A DNA stretch of 64,000 bases, taken from contig NZ_JAKQZA010000005.1 in NCBI RefSeq assembly GCF_023008165.1, positions 124,001 to 188,000 on the forward strand. The letters are read 5' to 3'. The position numbers and the translations under genes were made by a program. The DNA comes from Kordiimonas laminariae (GTDB taxonomy: Bacteria; Pseudomonadota; Alphaproteobacteria; Sphingomonadales; Kordiimonadaceae). Under the pieces are notes generated by a model, which was not told the origin of the DNA, did no database searches, and saw only the letters and a list, made by a program, of their open reading frames with translations. Position 1 is the stretch's first letter; every line of letters begins with the position of its first letter. Of this stretch, positions 44,395 through 53,375 are shown in pieces.

Positions 44395-45725
44395 TCACAG
44401 AAACTTCGCCATATAAAGCAAATGCAGACAAACGTATCTGGGCCATCGCAGGCCCAGCTATTCTAGCAAACTCCAGCGCCCCTCTTGTTGGTCTTATTGA
44501 TACATGGGTAATAGGCCACATGCCGGATGCTGTTCATCTGGCAGCCGTTGGTGTAGGCGCTTCTGTTTTCAGCCTACTATTCTGGGCTTTTGGTTTCCTG
44601 CGGATGAGCACGACAGGGCTTATTGCCCAAGCTCACGGCCAGCAAGATACAGAACAAATCGCACGTATTTTCATTCGTTCCAGCATGCTTGGTGTAGTAA
44701 TCGCGCTAATATTACTCTCTTTTCAGGCTTTTATCTTTTCGCTTAGTATCACTGCGTTAGTGCCACCTGAAAATACACAGCCTTATTTCGCGCAGTATTT
44801 CAATATCCGTATCTGGTCCACACCGGCAGTATTATTTGTCTATACTCTCAATGGGTATTTGATAGGCACGGCACAGGCAAAAGCTGCGCTTTATCTGCAG
44901 CTTGTACTCAATATTCTTAATGCCGTCCTCAATCTCATTTTCGTACTCGGGCTTGATATGGGTGTGGCAGGTATCGCGCTGGGATCTGTTATTGCAGAAT
45001 GGTCAGCTATATTTGTTGGGCTTTATTTTGTCTCCAAGCGTCTTGGTTTCTCCCCTCTCAAAATGGCAATTGCATCAAGCCAGACATGGATTTGGGAAAA
45101 AGTGAAAAAACTGGCGGCAACAAACGGTTTTATCTTTCTGCGTACACTATTACTGATGACAGCCCTTGCACTTATTACTAGGAACGCTGCGAAATTGGGG
45201 GATACGGCCCTTGCTGCTAGCCAGGTGCTGAATGTTTTTCTACTTCTTATTGCCCTAGGATTAGACGGTTTTGCTTATGCAGCTGAAGCACTGGTAGGTG
45301 CTGCTTATGGCAAAGAAAATAAAAGAGAATTCCGCTTTTGGGTAATAAGAACAAGCCTTTGGGCTTTTGGAGCGGCACTTATTTACAGCCTCTTTTTCCT
45401 GATTTTTGGTGAAACAATAATTAGCACACTAACAAATATTCAAGATGTACGGTTGGAGGCATTTTCAGCAATTTTCATCATGGGCTTAATGCCTGTTATG
45501 GCGGTGTGGAGCTACCAGTTCGATGGCATTTACATTGGTGCCACGTCTGGTAAGGGCATGTTTATCACCATGATTTTCGCCTTTTTGGCTTACCTTTTAG
45601 CACTGGAATATTTTGGCACTACGTTTGGTCTTCAGGGGCTTTGGACAGCTGTGCTTATATTCATGACAGCCCGGGGTATTGCACAAGCGATTTATTACCC
45701 CAAGCTGGAAAAAACTCTCAAATAG
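44391..45725 (+). CDS. MATE-family transporter, DinF-like
   Basis: A 444-residue membrane protein with about 12 hydrophobic segments. The MATE pattern is seen as ANSSAPLVGLIDTWVIGHM, then STTGLIAQAHGQQD and a repeated equivalent in the second half; overall it is nearest the DinF branch (VGLIDTWVIG). These proteins export drugs or metabolites using H+ or Na+. The start is a TTG that overlaps the ugd stop, and no ATG occurs for 44 residues, so TTG is the likely start. Coupling to ugd suggests a role near sugar or polysaccharide metabolism, but this is only inferred. Confidence 0.88.
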   Translation: MITETSPYKANADKRIWAIAGPAILANSSAPLVGLIDTWVIGHMPDAVHLAAVGVGASVFSLLFWAFGFLRMSTTGLIAQAHGQQDTEQIARIFIRSSMLGVVIALILLSFQAFIFSLSITALVPPENTQPYFAQYFNIRIWSTPAVLFVYTLNGYLIGTAQAKAALYLQLVLNILNAVLNLIFVLGLDMGVAGIALGSVIAEWSAIFVGLYFVSKRLGFSPLKMAIASSQTWIWEKVKKLAATNGFIFLRTLLLMTALALITRNAAKLGDTALAASQVLNVFLLLIALGLDGFAYAAEALVGAAYGKENKREFRFWVIRTSLWAFGAALIYSLFFLIFGETIISTLTNIQDVRLEAFSAIFIMGLMPVMAVWSYQFDGIYIGATSGKGMFITMIFAFLAYLLALEYFGTTFGLQGLWTAVLIFMTARGIAQAIYYPKLEKTLK

Positions 45726-45746
45726 TTAGCGAGCTAATAAAAATTC

Positions 45747-46091
45747 TTAAAGAATTTCAAGCACACTTTCAGGTGGGCGACCAACGCGTGCCTGATCATC
45801 CTTGAAAACAATCGGACGCTCAATAAGCTTTGGCGTGTTGTGCATAGCTTCAACAAGCGCAGTATCATCTTCCACGTCTTTCAGGCCCTGTTCTTTATAG
45901 TCTGCTTCACCGGTACGCATGATTTCTCGTGGTGCTTTACCAAGCTGCGTTAAAGCCGTTTTGATCTCATCAACTGAGGGGGCATCTTCAAGATACAAGC
46001 GCACTTCAGGGCTTAAGCCCTTTTCTTCAAGGATCGCCAAAGTCTGACGTGATTTACTGCAACGTGGATTGTGCCAAATAACAAGGCTCAT
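45747..46091 (-). CDS. arsC: Arsenate reductase (glutaredoxin), ArsC-like
   Basis: A 114-residue ArsC-family protein. The catalytic Cys11 is in HNPRCSKSRQTL, and the arginine-bearing LIERPIVFKDDQARVGRPPE closes the active site, as in glutaredoxin-coupled arsenate reductases. It reduces arsenate to arsenite. Related ArsC/Spx/YffB proteins share the fold, but conservation here favours a true ArsC type. No other arsenic gene is near, so its role in resistance is not proved by context. ATG 46091 has GGGAGAT upstream. Confidence 0.86.
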   Translation of the reverse strand: MSLVIWHNPRCSKSRQTLAILEEKGLSPEVRLYLEDAPSVDEIKTALTQLGKAPREIMRTGEADYKEQGLKDVEDDTALVEAMHNTPKLIERPIVFKDDQARVGRPPESVLEIL

Positions 46092-46219
46092 GATGATCTC
46101 CCTTGATCAAACGATATAAAGGTAAGTACCTAAAAATACTCTTTTCATACGCTCAGATAACCACACCGCCTGAAAATAACAAGTATGAGAAGTGAATATT
46201 CGTTTGGAGAGAAAAGGCT

Positions 46220-47005
46220 TCAAACATGCTCAGGCAACCCAACTAAAGCACGACCTTCAGGGGTTTTGATCGAAAAATCAGTGCCTACATATAACTGTCC
46301 CTCATCACCACACAAAAAAGCTATGGCTTTTGCTACCCAGTCCACCGGGATATGGCTATTCCAGTCAAGACGACTTACAGGATTAATAGCTGATGCTTTT
46401 ATGCTGTGCATCATATCGGTCGCCACAGTACCAGGGCTTATACCAATCACTCGAATGCCATACCTACCAAGCTCTTGATTAGCGATTTCGGTTAACTTCT
46501 TACTCGCCGCTTTGTTCGAGCAATAATGGCTCCAGCCTTCAAGAATACTATTAGCCGCACCAGAACTTAAATTTATAATTATGCCACCACGCTGTTTCTT
46601 CATAGGGCCAATAGCAACCTTTATACCGTGGTATACCCCTTTATAATTTACATCTCCCGCATATCCCCAAGCGGCAGGGTCACTTTCTTCGAGTGTGGCG
46701 ATAGGATCGATAATACCAGCATTATTGATAAGAACATCAAGGCTTCCGAACTCAGCAAGGCATGTATCCACGGCACGCTGGACATCATCAAATTTAGCAA
46801 CATCGCATTGTACAGCCAGTGCTTTTCCACCACCCGCATTGATTTCTTCTGCTAGCCTTTCAATGTTCGCAGGGCTTTTGCCAACCAACAGTAAGTTAGC
46901 ACCGCCCTTAGCAAAATATCTTGCTGTAGCTGCACCAATTCCTCTGCCAGCTCCAGTGATTAAAACAGTTTTTCCAGCAACATTTCTTTTCCAGTGCTCT
47001 GACAT
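46220..47005 (-). CDS. Short-chain dehydrogenase/reductase
   Basis: A 261-residue classical SDR. The cofactor loop TGAGRGIG is near residues 17-24, NNAG near 92, the catalytic Ser in INLSSGAAN and Y-x3-K as HYCSNKAASK. The C terminus has GTVATDMM. SDRs oxidise or reduce hydroxy or keto groups with NAD(P)(H). It is divergent from a LysR gene, a common pairing in which the regulator controls the SDR. The substrate is unknown. Confidence 0.9.
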   Translation of the reverse strand: MSEHWKRNVAGKTVLITGAGRGIGAATARYFAKGGANLLLVGKSPANIERLAEEINAGGGKALAVQCDVAKFDDVQRAVDTCLAEFGSLDVLINNAGIIDPIATLEESDPAAWGYAGDVNYKGVYHGIKVAIGPMKKQRGGIIINLSSGAANSILEGWSHYCSNKAASKKLTEIANQELGRYGIRVIGISPGTVATDMMHSIKASAINPVSRLDWNSHIPVDWVAKAIAFLCGDEGQLYVGTDFSIKTPEGRALVGLPEHV

Positions 47006-47112
47006 TTCATATTCCTCAGATAGACTAATCCAAATAGAGACTGCAGTGTATTTAGAAGATGTTCGGCAATAAATTATGTTTTATGCAATTAATTCATGCT
47101 AAAAATGCACGA

Positions 47113-48018
47113 ATGAATATCAAGCTGATCCATATATTCCTTGCGGTTTACCGAACTGGTAGCTTTGCTGCGGTAGCTGAGGAAGAAAATGTTGCACCCT
47201 CTTCTATTTCCCGCGCAATCTCTAAACTGGAAGACCGGCTGACCGTACGTTTGTTTAACCGAACGACACGCACTCTAGCCCCTACTGAGGCCGGGGATTT
47301 ATATTACCATAAAGTGGCGCCGCTGATTGAAGAACTATATAGCTCAGAGCAAGAGATAGCAGACCATACACAGGCCCCTTCTGGCCGCCTCAGGATTACA
47401 GCGTCTGTTTCTTTTGGTCAGCTTTTGCTCATACCACTTATCAAAGAATTCAAAACCCTCTATCCCGGCATTGAACTGGATCTATACCTTACAGATCACC
47501 GAACGGATATTATCGGCGAAAAAATAGATATCGCCATCAGACACGGTGATATTACTGATAACAGCCTGATTGTTCGTAAATTGATGGATGTGCAGTATCT
47601 TCTGGCCGCATCGCCAGCATATCTTGAAAAACATGACCCAATAGAAAAGCCCAAAGATTTAGCGAAGCATTCTCTTATTTCTTTTACACTTGACGATTAT
47701 AAATCCTTCTGGCGTTTCAAAAAAGCTGAGCACACCTTTGAACTTCCAATACATTCCGCTATTTCCGTATCAAACGCATCGGTAATACGCACGCTGTTGA
47801 AAGATGATCTGGGTATTGCCCTGCTGGCAAACTGGACAATCGCCAGCGACCTATCTGATGGTACATTGGAGCAAGTTCTTCCTGCCTGGGATGTAGCAGC
47901 CACGTCTTTCAACCAAACGATTTCGCTGGTTATGCCCTCAAGGGCCTACACCCCCATGAAAACCCGAGCTTTTATTAATTTTCTATCTGAGAAACTAAAC
48001 CAAGAGCGCAACTTCTAA
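47113..48018 (+). CDS. LysR-family transcriptional regulator
   Basis: A 301-residue LysR regulator. The N-terminal HTH is clear (FLAVYRTGSFAAVAEEENVAPSSISRAISKLEDRL), followed by FNRTTRTLAPTEAG. The rest is the two-lobe effector domain, starting near residue 88 with GRLRITASVSFGQ. ATG 47113 was chosen because the HTH begins immediately after; the frame from 47059 adds a poor N terminus. An imperfect repeat ATTCATGC-N7-GCACGAAT (47092-47114) overlaps its start codon and could be its own operator, controlling the divergent SDR gene as well. Confidence 0.9.
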   Translation: MNIKLIHIFLAVYRTGSFAAVAEEENVAPSSISRAISKLEDRLTVRLFNRTTRTLAPTEAGDLYYHKVAPLIEELYSSEQEIADHTQAPSGRLRITASVSFGQLLLIPLIKEFKTLYPGIELDLYLTDHRTDIIGEKIDIAIRHGDITDNSLIVRKLMDVQYLLAASPAYLEKHDPIEKPKDLAKHSLISFTLDDYKSFWRFKKAEHTFELPIHSAISVSNASVIRTLLKDDLGIALLANWTIASDLSDGTLEQVLPAWDVAATSFNQTISLVMPSRAYTPMKTRAFINFLSEKLNQERNF

Positions 48019-48023
48019 ACTTG

Positions 48024-48098
48024 TGGAGCGGGTGAAGGGAATCGAACCCTCGACACCAAGCTTGGGAAGCTTGTGCTCTACCACTGAGCTACACCCGC
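48024..48098 (-). tRNA. tRNA-Gly (anticodon CCC)
   Basis: On the minus strand a full cloverleaf reads from 48098 to 48024. The acceptor GCGGGTG pairs with CACCCGC, the D-arm is GCTC..GAGC, and the anticodon stem CAAGC/GCTTG has the loop TTCCCAA, giving anticodon CCC. The T-arm is GAGGGTTCGATTCCCTT, and TCCA at the 3' end includes an encoded CCA. Length is 75. It lies between the LysR gene and metZ. Confidence 0.95.
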
Positions 48099-48228
48099 GT
48101 TTCTTGTTGGATATCCCTTCTACCCTTTGCTTTCAATCGCTATCAGCGGAAAGTTACCAGATTGGGACAAGATAAAATGTTCAAACACCAAAGAAATTCA
48201 AGCGATAGCGCGGATTGCGCCATCTGAT

Positions 48229-48272
48229 GCCTTGACCTAAAAGGCAGTTAACGCCAACGTGGCTTAACAGGT
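48229..48272 (+). promoter_or_regulatory. Pseudoknot-capable leader of metZ
   Basis: Stem GCCTT/AAGGC (48229-48233/48241-48245) has the loop GACCTAA. A second stem follows, GTTAA-C-GCCA / TGGC-TTAAC (48247-48268) with loop ACG and one bulged C. Loop bases ACCT (48235-48238) can pair with AGGT (48269-48272) just after it, before the metZ ribosome binding site. No SAM-II consensus (AUUU... GCUAAA) is seen. A small riboswitch-like element is inferred. Confidence 0.42.
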
Positions 48273-48291
48273 GAATTATGGAGAAAATGCC

Positions 48292-49500
48292 ATGAAACCA
48301 AAAACAGGAACAGACCGCAGCATTACATCAACTTGGGCACGTCAGACCCAAATGGTGCGTGCTGGCAGCATGCGATCCGAATTTGGTGAAATGGCAGAAG
48401 CCCTCTTTATGACCTCTGGCTTTGCTTATGATAGCGCAGAAGAAGCTGAGGCGCGCTTTGATGGTCGGGCTGAAGGTTTCACATACAGCCGCCAGACAAA
48501 CCCTACCGTTTCTATGTTCGAAGAACGGATGGCTGTCCTTGAAGGGGCTGAAATTGGCCGAGCTACTGGTACTGGTATGGCTGCAATGACAGCTTCCCTA
48601 CTCGCGAGCCTTAAGGCTGGAGATCATGTCCTTGCTGCACGGGCGCTTTTTGGCTCTTGCCGCTGGCTGATGGATGAACTTCTACCTCGCTACGGCATTG
48701 AGACAACAGTGATTGACGGCACAAACGTTGAAGAATGGAAAAATGGTGTGAAACCAAACACCAAAATTTTCTTCACTGAAACACCGACAAATCCAACACT
48801 TGAGATTGTTGATCTGCGCGCAATCGCTGATATTGCGCATGAAAACGGCGCCAAACTGGTGGTAGATAATGTATTTGCCACACCAGTGTTGCAGCGCCCG
48901 ATGGAATTAGGCGCTGATATCGTAACCTATTCCACCACCAAACACATAGACGGGCAAGGCCGCTGCCTTGGAGGTATTATCCTATGTGATAAAGAATGGG
49001 ATGAAGAGTTCCTTTACCCCTACTACCGTCATACTGGCTGCGCTATGACACCATTTAATGCGTGGGTAATGCTGAAAGGCCTGGAAACGCTGGGTATGCG
49101 TGTACACCAGATGTGTGATAACGCTGAGTTCATTGCGCACGGGATTGCAGAAAAACTTGATACAACACGTCACCCGGTACTGGAAAACTTCCCTCAGCGT
49201 GAACTTGCTTTCAGCCAGATGGAACGTGGCGGTACCATGGTAGTGTTCGAACTACCGGGTGGCCGTGACCAAGCCTTTAAGTTCCTGAATGCGCTTGAGA
49301 TTATTGATATCTCGAATAACCTTGGTGATAGCCGCTCAATCGCAACCCATTCGTGGAGCACTACGCACAAGGCACTTGCAGAAGAAACACGGTTAGAGCT
49401 TGGCATCACACCTGGGCTTATTCGTCTTTCTGTTGGCCTTGAGGACCCAAATGATTTAATGACAGACATAAACCGCGCACTTGGAGTTGCGGGACTATAA
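48292..49500 (+). CDS. metZ: O-succinylhomoserine sulfhydrylase
   Basis: A 402-residue PLP enzyme of the cystathionine gamma-synthase family. The PLP lysine is in TYSTTKHIDGQGRCLGG; the family blocks YSRQTNPTVSMFEERMAVLEGAE and PTNPTLEIVDL are intact. MetZ makes homocysteine from O-succinyl- or O-acetylhomoserine and sulfide. GGAGAA lies seven bases before ATG 48292. It is followed eight bases later by apaG, the usual alphaproteobacterial order. The region before it contains a possible RNA structure, and the terminal tRNA-Gly is divergent. Confidence 0.93.
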   Translation: MKPKTGTDRSITSTWARQTQMVRAGSMRSEFGEMAEALFMTSGFAYDSAEEAEARFDGRAEGFTYSRQTNPTVSMFEERMAVLEGAEIGRATGTGMAAMTASLLASLKAGDHVLAARALFGSCRWLMDELLPRYGIETTVIDGTNVEEWKNGVKPNTKIFFTETPTNPTLEIVDLRAIADIAHENGAKLVVDNVFATPVLQRPMELGADIVTYSTTKHIDGQGRCLGGIILCDKEWDEEFLYPYYRHTGCAMTPFNAWVMLKGLETLGMRVHQMCDNAEFIAHGIAEKLDTTRHPVLENFPQRELAFSQMERGGTMVVFELPGGRDQAFKFLNALEIIDISNNLGDSRSIATHSWSTTHKALAEETRLELGITPGLIRLSVGLEDPNDLMTDINRALGVAGL

Positions 49501-49508
49501 GGAAGTTT

Positions 49509-49931
49509 ATGTCTGAAGAGCTGATAGAAGGCGTTTTAACTTTTGAGGAAACAACACTGGAAATTAAGGTTTCAGTGCAATCCTATTTCCTCGATGGACA
49601 ATCAGATCCGGAAGCTAACCAATATGTATGGGCCTACCGAGTAATGATTGAAAACCTGAGTGACACGCCTGTGCGCCTTCTCAGCCGCCACTGGATCATT
49701 ACCAATGGTTCAGGCCAGAATAATGAGGTGAAGGGTGAAGGTGTGATTGGTGAACAGCCACTCATCCTTCCCGGTCAGCATTTTGTATACACAAGTGGTA
49801 GCCCTCTAGACACGCCGACAGGCTTTATGCGCGGTAGCTACGAGATGGAAGACCCTGACGGCGAAAGATTTAGGGTTGCCATTCCTGCATTTTCCCTAGA
49901 CAGTCCTTATTGCTCAACAGAGATTAACTAA
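49509..49931 (+). CDS. apaG: ApaG protein
   Basis: A 140-residue ApaG. The fold is a small fibronectin-type III-like beta sandwich; the family stretch is YVWAYRVMIENLSDTPVRLLSRHWIITNGSGQ followed by GEGVIGEQPLILPGQHFVYTSGSPLDTPTGFMRGSY. The protein is linked to Co2+/Mg2+ handling in older work, but its exact role is unclear. It sits directly after metZ (eight bases) and before trkH (12 bases), so metZ-apaG-trkH is likely one transcript. Confidence 0.94.
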   Translation: MSEELIEGVLTFEETTLEIKVSVQSYFLDGQSDPEANQYVWAYRVMIENLSDTPVRLLSRHWIITNGSGQNNEVKGEGVIGEQPLILPGQHFVYTSGSPLDTPTGFMRGSYEMEDPDGERFRVAIPAFSLDSPYCSTEIN

Positions 49932-49943
49932 CGAGAGCCTAAG

Positions 49944-51392
49944 GTGCTGGACCCTAGACCTATTCTCTATACACTTGGTGCGCTTATCTGCATGCTTGCA
50001 GCGGGTATGATCCTGCCGCTGCTGGTAGATGTAATCGCAGGTAATAAAGATTGGGAAATCTTTATGCTGGCGATGTTCCTCACGCTTACCATTGGCGGCA
50101 TGCTGATGCTGGCAAATCAGGGAACCGGCGATAACCTCAACCTTCGGCAAGCCTTTCTCCTCACCAGCCTTACATGGGCCGTGCTTCCCGCGTTTGCTGC
50201 GCTTCCTCTAGCTTTTTCTGAGCTTAATCTATCCTATACAGATGCTTACTTCGAAGCTATGAGCGGATTGACTACCACCGGCTCCACCGTCATTTCAGGG
50301 CTGGATAATGCACCTCCCGGCCTACTGCTCTGGCGCGCACTTCTACAGTGGTTTGGTGGTATTGGTATTATTGTAATGGCCGTAGCTGTTCTGCCGATGC
50401 TTCAGGTTGGTGGTATGCAGGTATTCAAGGCTGAAAGCTTTGATACTGTTGAAAAAATTCTACCCCGTGCAGGGCAAATTTCTCTCAGTATTTCAGGGCT
50501 TTATGTAGCGTTTACCGCCCTGTGCATGTTGTTTTATATGATTGCAGGCATGAGCATGTTTGATGCTCTCGCGCATTCTATGACCACAATCGCCACTGGC
50601 GGATTTTCCACATCAGACGGCTCTATCGGGCATTTTGATAGCTTCGCCATTGATATGGTGACCATCCTTTTCATGATTGTGGGTTCAATACCTTTTGTAT
50701 TGTTTCTGCAAATACTCCGCGGCAAGCCACTTGCAATCTGGCGAGATGAACAGGTACGGGCTTTTAGTAAACTCACCCTGTTTCTATGTTTCAGTGTTAC
50801 CCTTTGGCTGGTGATCTGGAAAGATTTCTCACCAGAAGAAGCCTTCCGGTATGGTGCTTTTAATATTATCTCTATCCTCACGGGCACAGGCTTCGCCTCA
50901 ACTGATTACAGCCAATGGGGTGGATTTTCTGCGACTTTATTCTTCTTTGTGATGTTCATTGGCGGCTGTGCGGGGTCAACCAGCTGCGGTATCAAGATAT
51001 TCCGCTTTCAGGTGCTGTTTAAAAGCATGCAAAGCTGGGTGAACCATATTGTTCGCCCGAACGGCATGTTTGTACCAACCTATAACAAACGCCCGATAAC
51101 CCATGATGTACGAAGCTCTGTTATGGCTTTCATGAGCCTGTTTTTTGCTACCTTCATTGTGCTTGCGCTTGGTGTGGCCAGCACGGGGGTAGACTGGATA
51201 ACAGCTTTCTCAAGCGCTGGTACTGCACTTGCAAATGTTGGCCCAGGGCTTGGCGAACAGGTAGGCCCAGCCGGAAATTTCTCTGGCCTTAATGACAGTG
51301 CAAAATGGATGATGTCTTTTGGCATGCTTATAGGGCGGCTTGAACTGTTCTCGGTGTTGGTATTATTTTCACCCACTTTTTGGCGCGGATAA
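49944..51392 (+). CDS. trkH: Potassium uptake protein TrkH
   Basis: A 482-residue TrkH-type potassium transporter with about ten hydrophobic segments and four pore loops. The selectivity regions are visible as SGLTTTGSTV near residue 108-117, and later TGFASTDYSQW and SAGTALANVGPGLG. It takes up K+ with the TrkA regulatory subunit, which is not in the window. The start is GTG 49944. EIIA-Ntr, encoded at 12650, is known in other bacteria to bind TrkA, so the two genes may be functionally related. A short interval separates it from a secreted TPR-like gene. Confidence 0.93.
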   Translation: MLDPRPILYTLGALICMLAAGMILPLLVDVIAGNKDWEIFMLAMFLTLTIGGMLMLANQGTGDNLNLRQAFLLTSLTWAVLPAFAALPLAFSELNLSYTDAYFEAMSGLTTTGSTVISGLDNAPPGLLLWRALLQWFGGIGIIVMAVAVLPMLQVGGMQVFKAESFDTVEKILPRAGQISLSISGLYVAFTALCMLFYMIAGMSMFDALAHSMTTIATGGFSTSDGSIGHFDSFAIDMVTILFMIVGSIPFVLFLQILRGKPLAIWRDEQVRAFSKLTLFLCFSVTLWLVIWKDFSPEEAFRYGAFNIISILTGTGFASTDYSQWGGFSATLFFFVMFIGGCAGSTSCGIKIFRFQVLFKSMQSWVNHIVRPNGMFVPTYNKRPITHDVRSSVMAFMSLFFATFIVLALGVASTGVDWITAFSSAGTALANVGPGLGEQVGPAGNFSGLNDSAKWMMSFGMLIGRLELFSVLVLFSPTFWRG

Positions 51393-51440
51393 CACAGCCG
51401 TTATGTGTTTATTCAGGTTTCTCGCGCTAGGATACTGAAT

Positions 51441-52265
51441 ATGAAACACATATTACTTTTGACGCTTATATTCATATCTTCCCCTGCTTCCGCCGATATT
51501 GCTACTGGTTGGAGGGCGTATGAAAAGGGTAACTATGAAGAAGCTCTTCATGCCGCAACCTTGAGCACAGAAAAGGAAAGATATGCCCTTGGCTGTCTTG
51601 CTGGCGTTGCACAAGGCGGGACCATAGATAAAGGCCAGCTCGCTGTTAAAACTCTACATTTGACAATCGAAAGCTGCACAGAAGCTTTTAAAATTGACCT
51701 AGACAACTTTGAAATTACAGCTGCACTATCAACGGCACTTAGTTTTGAAGGTAAACGAAAAAGAGCAACAGATCACGCTAACATCGCGCGCGCGCTCTTA
51801 TTTAATCTTATTTCCAAACACCGTGAAAAAGCCGAAAGCTTCGGAGCTTATGCAACGTGGCATTCTGAAGTCTATGCCGCAGGCTTCTTCGCACGCATGG
51901 CATTAGGTGCCAAGAAAAGCATTGCCAAGGAAATGTTTGAAGAAGGCAAATTACGCGGTGAATTTGATACGGGCCTTCAACTTGAATACGTGAAGTTTCT
52001 TGCCCGCGGTAAAAAAGCTGAACGAGCAAAAGCTGTTATAGAAGCCGAAAAACTTATCAAGGCGGAACGGAATTCTCCGCTTGATCAGTATTTTATCACG
52101 ATCGGCCGTGGGCTGCTCGAAGCCCTTAAAGCTGGTGATAAAAAGCTCCTTAAAAAAAGACTAAAAACAGCCTCTCTCTTCGTGGCTATCGAAGACGAAA
52201 AATCAGAACCAACTTACAAGCTTGATCCATGGCTTATTGAATATGCAGAAGGCTTAAAGGAATGA
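51441..52265 (+). CDS. Secreted helical-repeat protein, TPR/Sel1-like
   Basis: A 274-residue protein with a signal peptide (about residues 1-18, MKHILLLTLIFISSPASADI). The mature chain is helical and has TPR-like repeats, clearest at GWRAYEKGNYEEALHAATLS near the N terminus. The rest is rich in Lys, Ala and Glu. No enzyme motif is seen. AGGA lies eight bases before ATG 51441. Its stop overlaps the start of the YceI gene (ATGA). The pair may act in the envelope together. Confidence 0.7.
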   Translation: MKHILLLTLIFISSPASADIATGWRAYEKGNYEEALHAATLSTEKERYALGCLAGVAQGGTIDKGQLAVKTLHLTIESCTEAFKIDLDNFEITAALSTALSFEGKRKRATDHANIARALLFNLISKHREKAESFGAYATWHSEVYAAGFFARMALGAKKSIAKEMFEEGKLRGEFDTGLQLEYVKFLARGKKAERAKAVIEAEKLIKAERNSPLDQYFITIGRGLLEALKAGDKKLLKKRLKTASLFVAIEDEKSEPTYKLDPWLIEYAEGLKE

Positions 52266-52876
52266 GATACCCTTTCATAGCTCTGCTTTTCCTGACACTT
52301 GCAGGCTGTGCTTCTGTGGCGCGAATTGTGTATCCTTTAAATGATGACCCGCTCAAAGCTGTGCCTGGTAGTTATGAACTGGACCCAACTCATGCCAACA
52401 TCATCTTTTCGGTTAATCACTTGGGTTTTTCACTCCATCATGGTCGTTTTAACCAGATTGAAGGCTCTCTTGTAATTGATCCGGCAGCACCTCAAGATGC
52501 TCAGCTTTATACGCGTATTGATATGGCATCTGTGGATACCAACAGTGAAGCACTCGATAACATGCTGAGAGCAGATGGGATGTTTGATAGTGAAAACTAT
52601 CCCTACGCTAGCTTTGAAAGCGCTCGCATTCAGCTTACAAGCGAAAAAACGGCGGAGATTGTCGGAAACCTGACCATCAGGGGTATTAGGAAAGAGATAA
52701 CTTTATCTGCTGAATTTATCGGTAGCGGCACAAACCCCGCCACAGGTAAGAAAACCATTGGTTTTTCAGGGAAAGGTCGCTTCAAAAGGTCAGATTTTAA
52801 TCTAAAGCAGTGGCTACCGCTGGTGGGTGATGAGGTTAATCTGATCTTGGAAGCAGAATTCACCCGCGCGAACTAA
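52262..52876 (+). CDS. YceI-family lipoprotein
   Basis: A 204-residue lipoprotein. The signal ends in the lipobox LAGC, giving lipid anchoring near residue 16. The domain is YceI: SYELDPTHANIIFSVNHLGFSLHHGRFNQIEG, MLRADGMFDSENYPYASFES and GNLTIRGIRKEITLSAEF, a lipocalin-like barrel that binds isoprenoid or quinone-like ligands. Most YceI proteins are soluble; a lipoprotein version is less usual. Its ATG overlaps the previous stop by four bases. Confidence 0.88.
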   Translation: MRYPFIALLFLTLAGCASVARIVYPLNDDPLKAVPGSYELDPTHANIIFSVNHLGFSLHHGRFNQIEGSLVIDPAAPQDAQLYTRIDMASVDTNSEALDNMLRADGMFDSENYPYASFESARIQLTSEKTAEIVGNLTIRGIRKEITLSAEFIGSGTNPATGKKTIGFSGKGRFKRSDFNLKQWLPLVGDEVNLILEAEFTRAN

Positions 52877-52897
52877 AACACACGGGTGATAAATTTC

Positions 52898-53311
52898 TTA
52901 AGCAAAGCTCTTCTGGCGGCTTGCAATGCCACGTTCAATCGCTGCCGCTGTCAGGCGGTCAATATCAAAGAAGTGGCGGATAATCTCAAGAAGACGAAGT
53001 TCTTCCTGGCTCAATGAACTATCAGATGCAGCAACTTCACATGCAAGTGCGTAAACAAGATCAATATGTGTTTCAGGCACTGCTTCAGCTACAAGGCCAA
53101 GTACAGCATCTAAGCCTTCTTCGCTTTGCATTAGATCCACACATGTATCTGTATCCTGGCGCAAACGCTCAATATTATAATCACGAAAGGCCGGCAGATA
53201 GCCAACAAGGCCTGTCATTCGGGTAAGTTCTGTATCAGATAGTTGTCCATCAGATGCGGCAACTGTCACCATCGTATAAACCAAAGCGGTTTCAGGGCTA
53301 ATTGTAGACAT
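52898..53311 (-). CDS. TerB-family protein
   Basis: A 137-residue helical protein. The TerB/DUF533-like pattern is clear: TMVTVAASDGQLSDTELTRM and, repeated, LACEVAASDSSLSQEELRLL, each with acidic residues that may bind metal. No membrane segment is present. Despite the family name, a link to tellurite has not been shown for most members. ATG 53311 follows a 64-base gap after the DUF6492 gene on the same strand. Confidence 0.83.
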   Translation of the reverse strand: MSTISPETALVYTMVTVAASDGQLSDTELTRMTGLVGYLPAFRDYNIERLRQDTDTCVDLMQSEEGLDAVLGLVAEAVPETHIDLVYALACEVAASDSSLSQEELRLLEIIRHFFDIDRLTAAAIERGIASRQKSFA

Positions 53312-53375
53312 ACATAGCTCTCCTTTTCTTAAGGCGATTTATCGCCAATCAGTGACGGTATGTAAATGGATTTAT

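Noticed and set aside
48099-48290. Classical SAM-II riboswitch before metZ
   Set aside because: I could not find the expected AUUU- and GCUAAA-type blocks in this interval; only a different small structure is visible.
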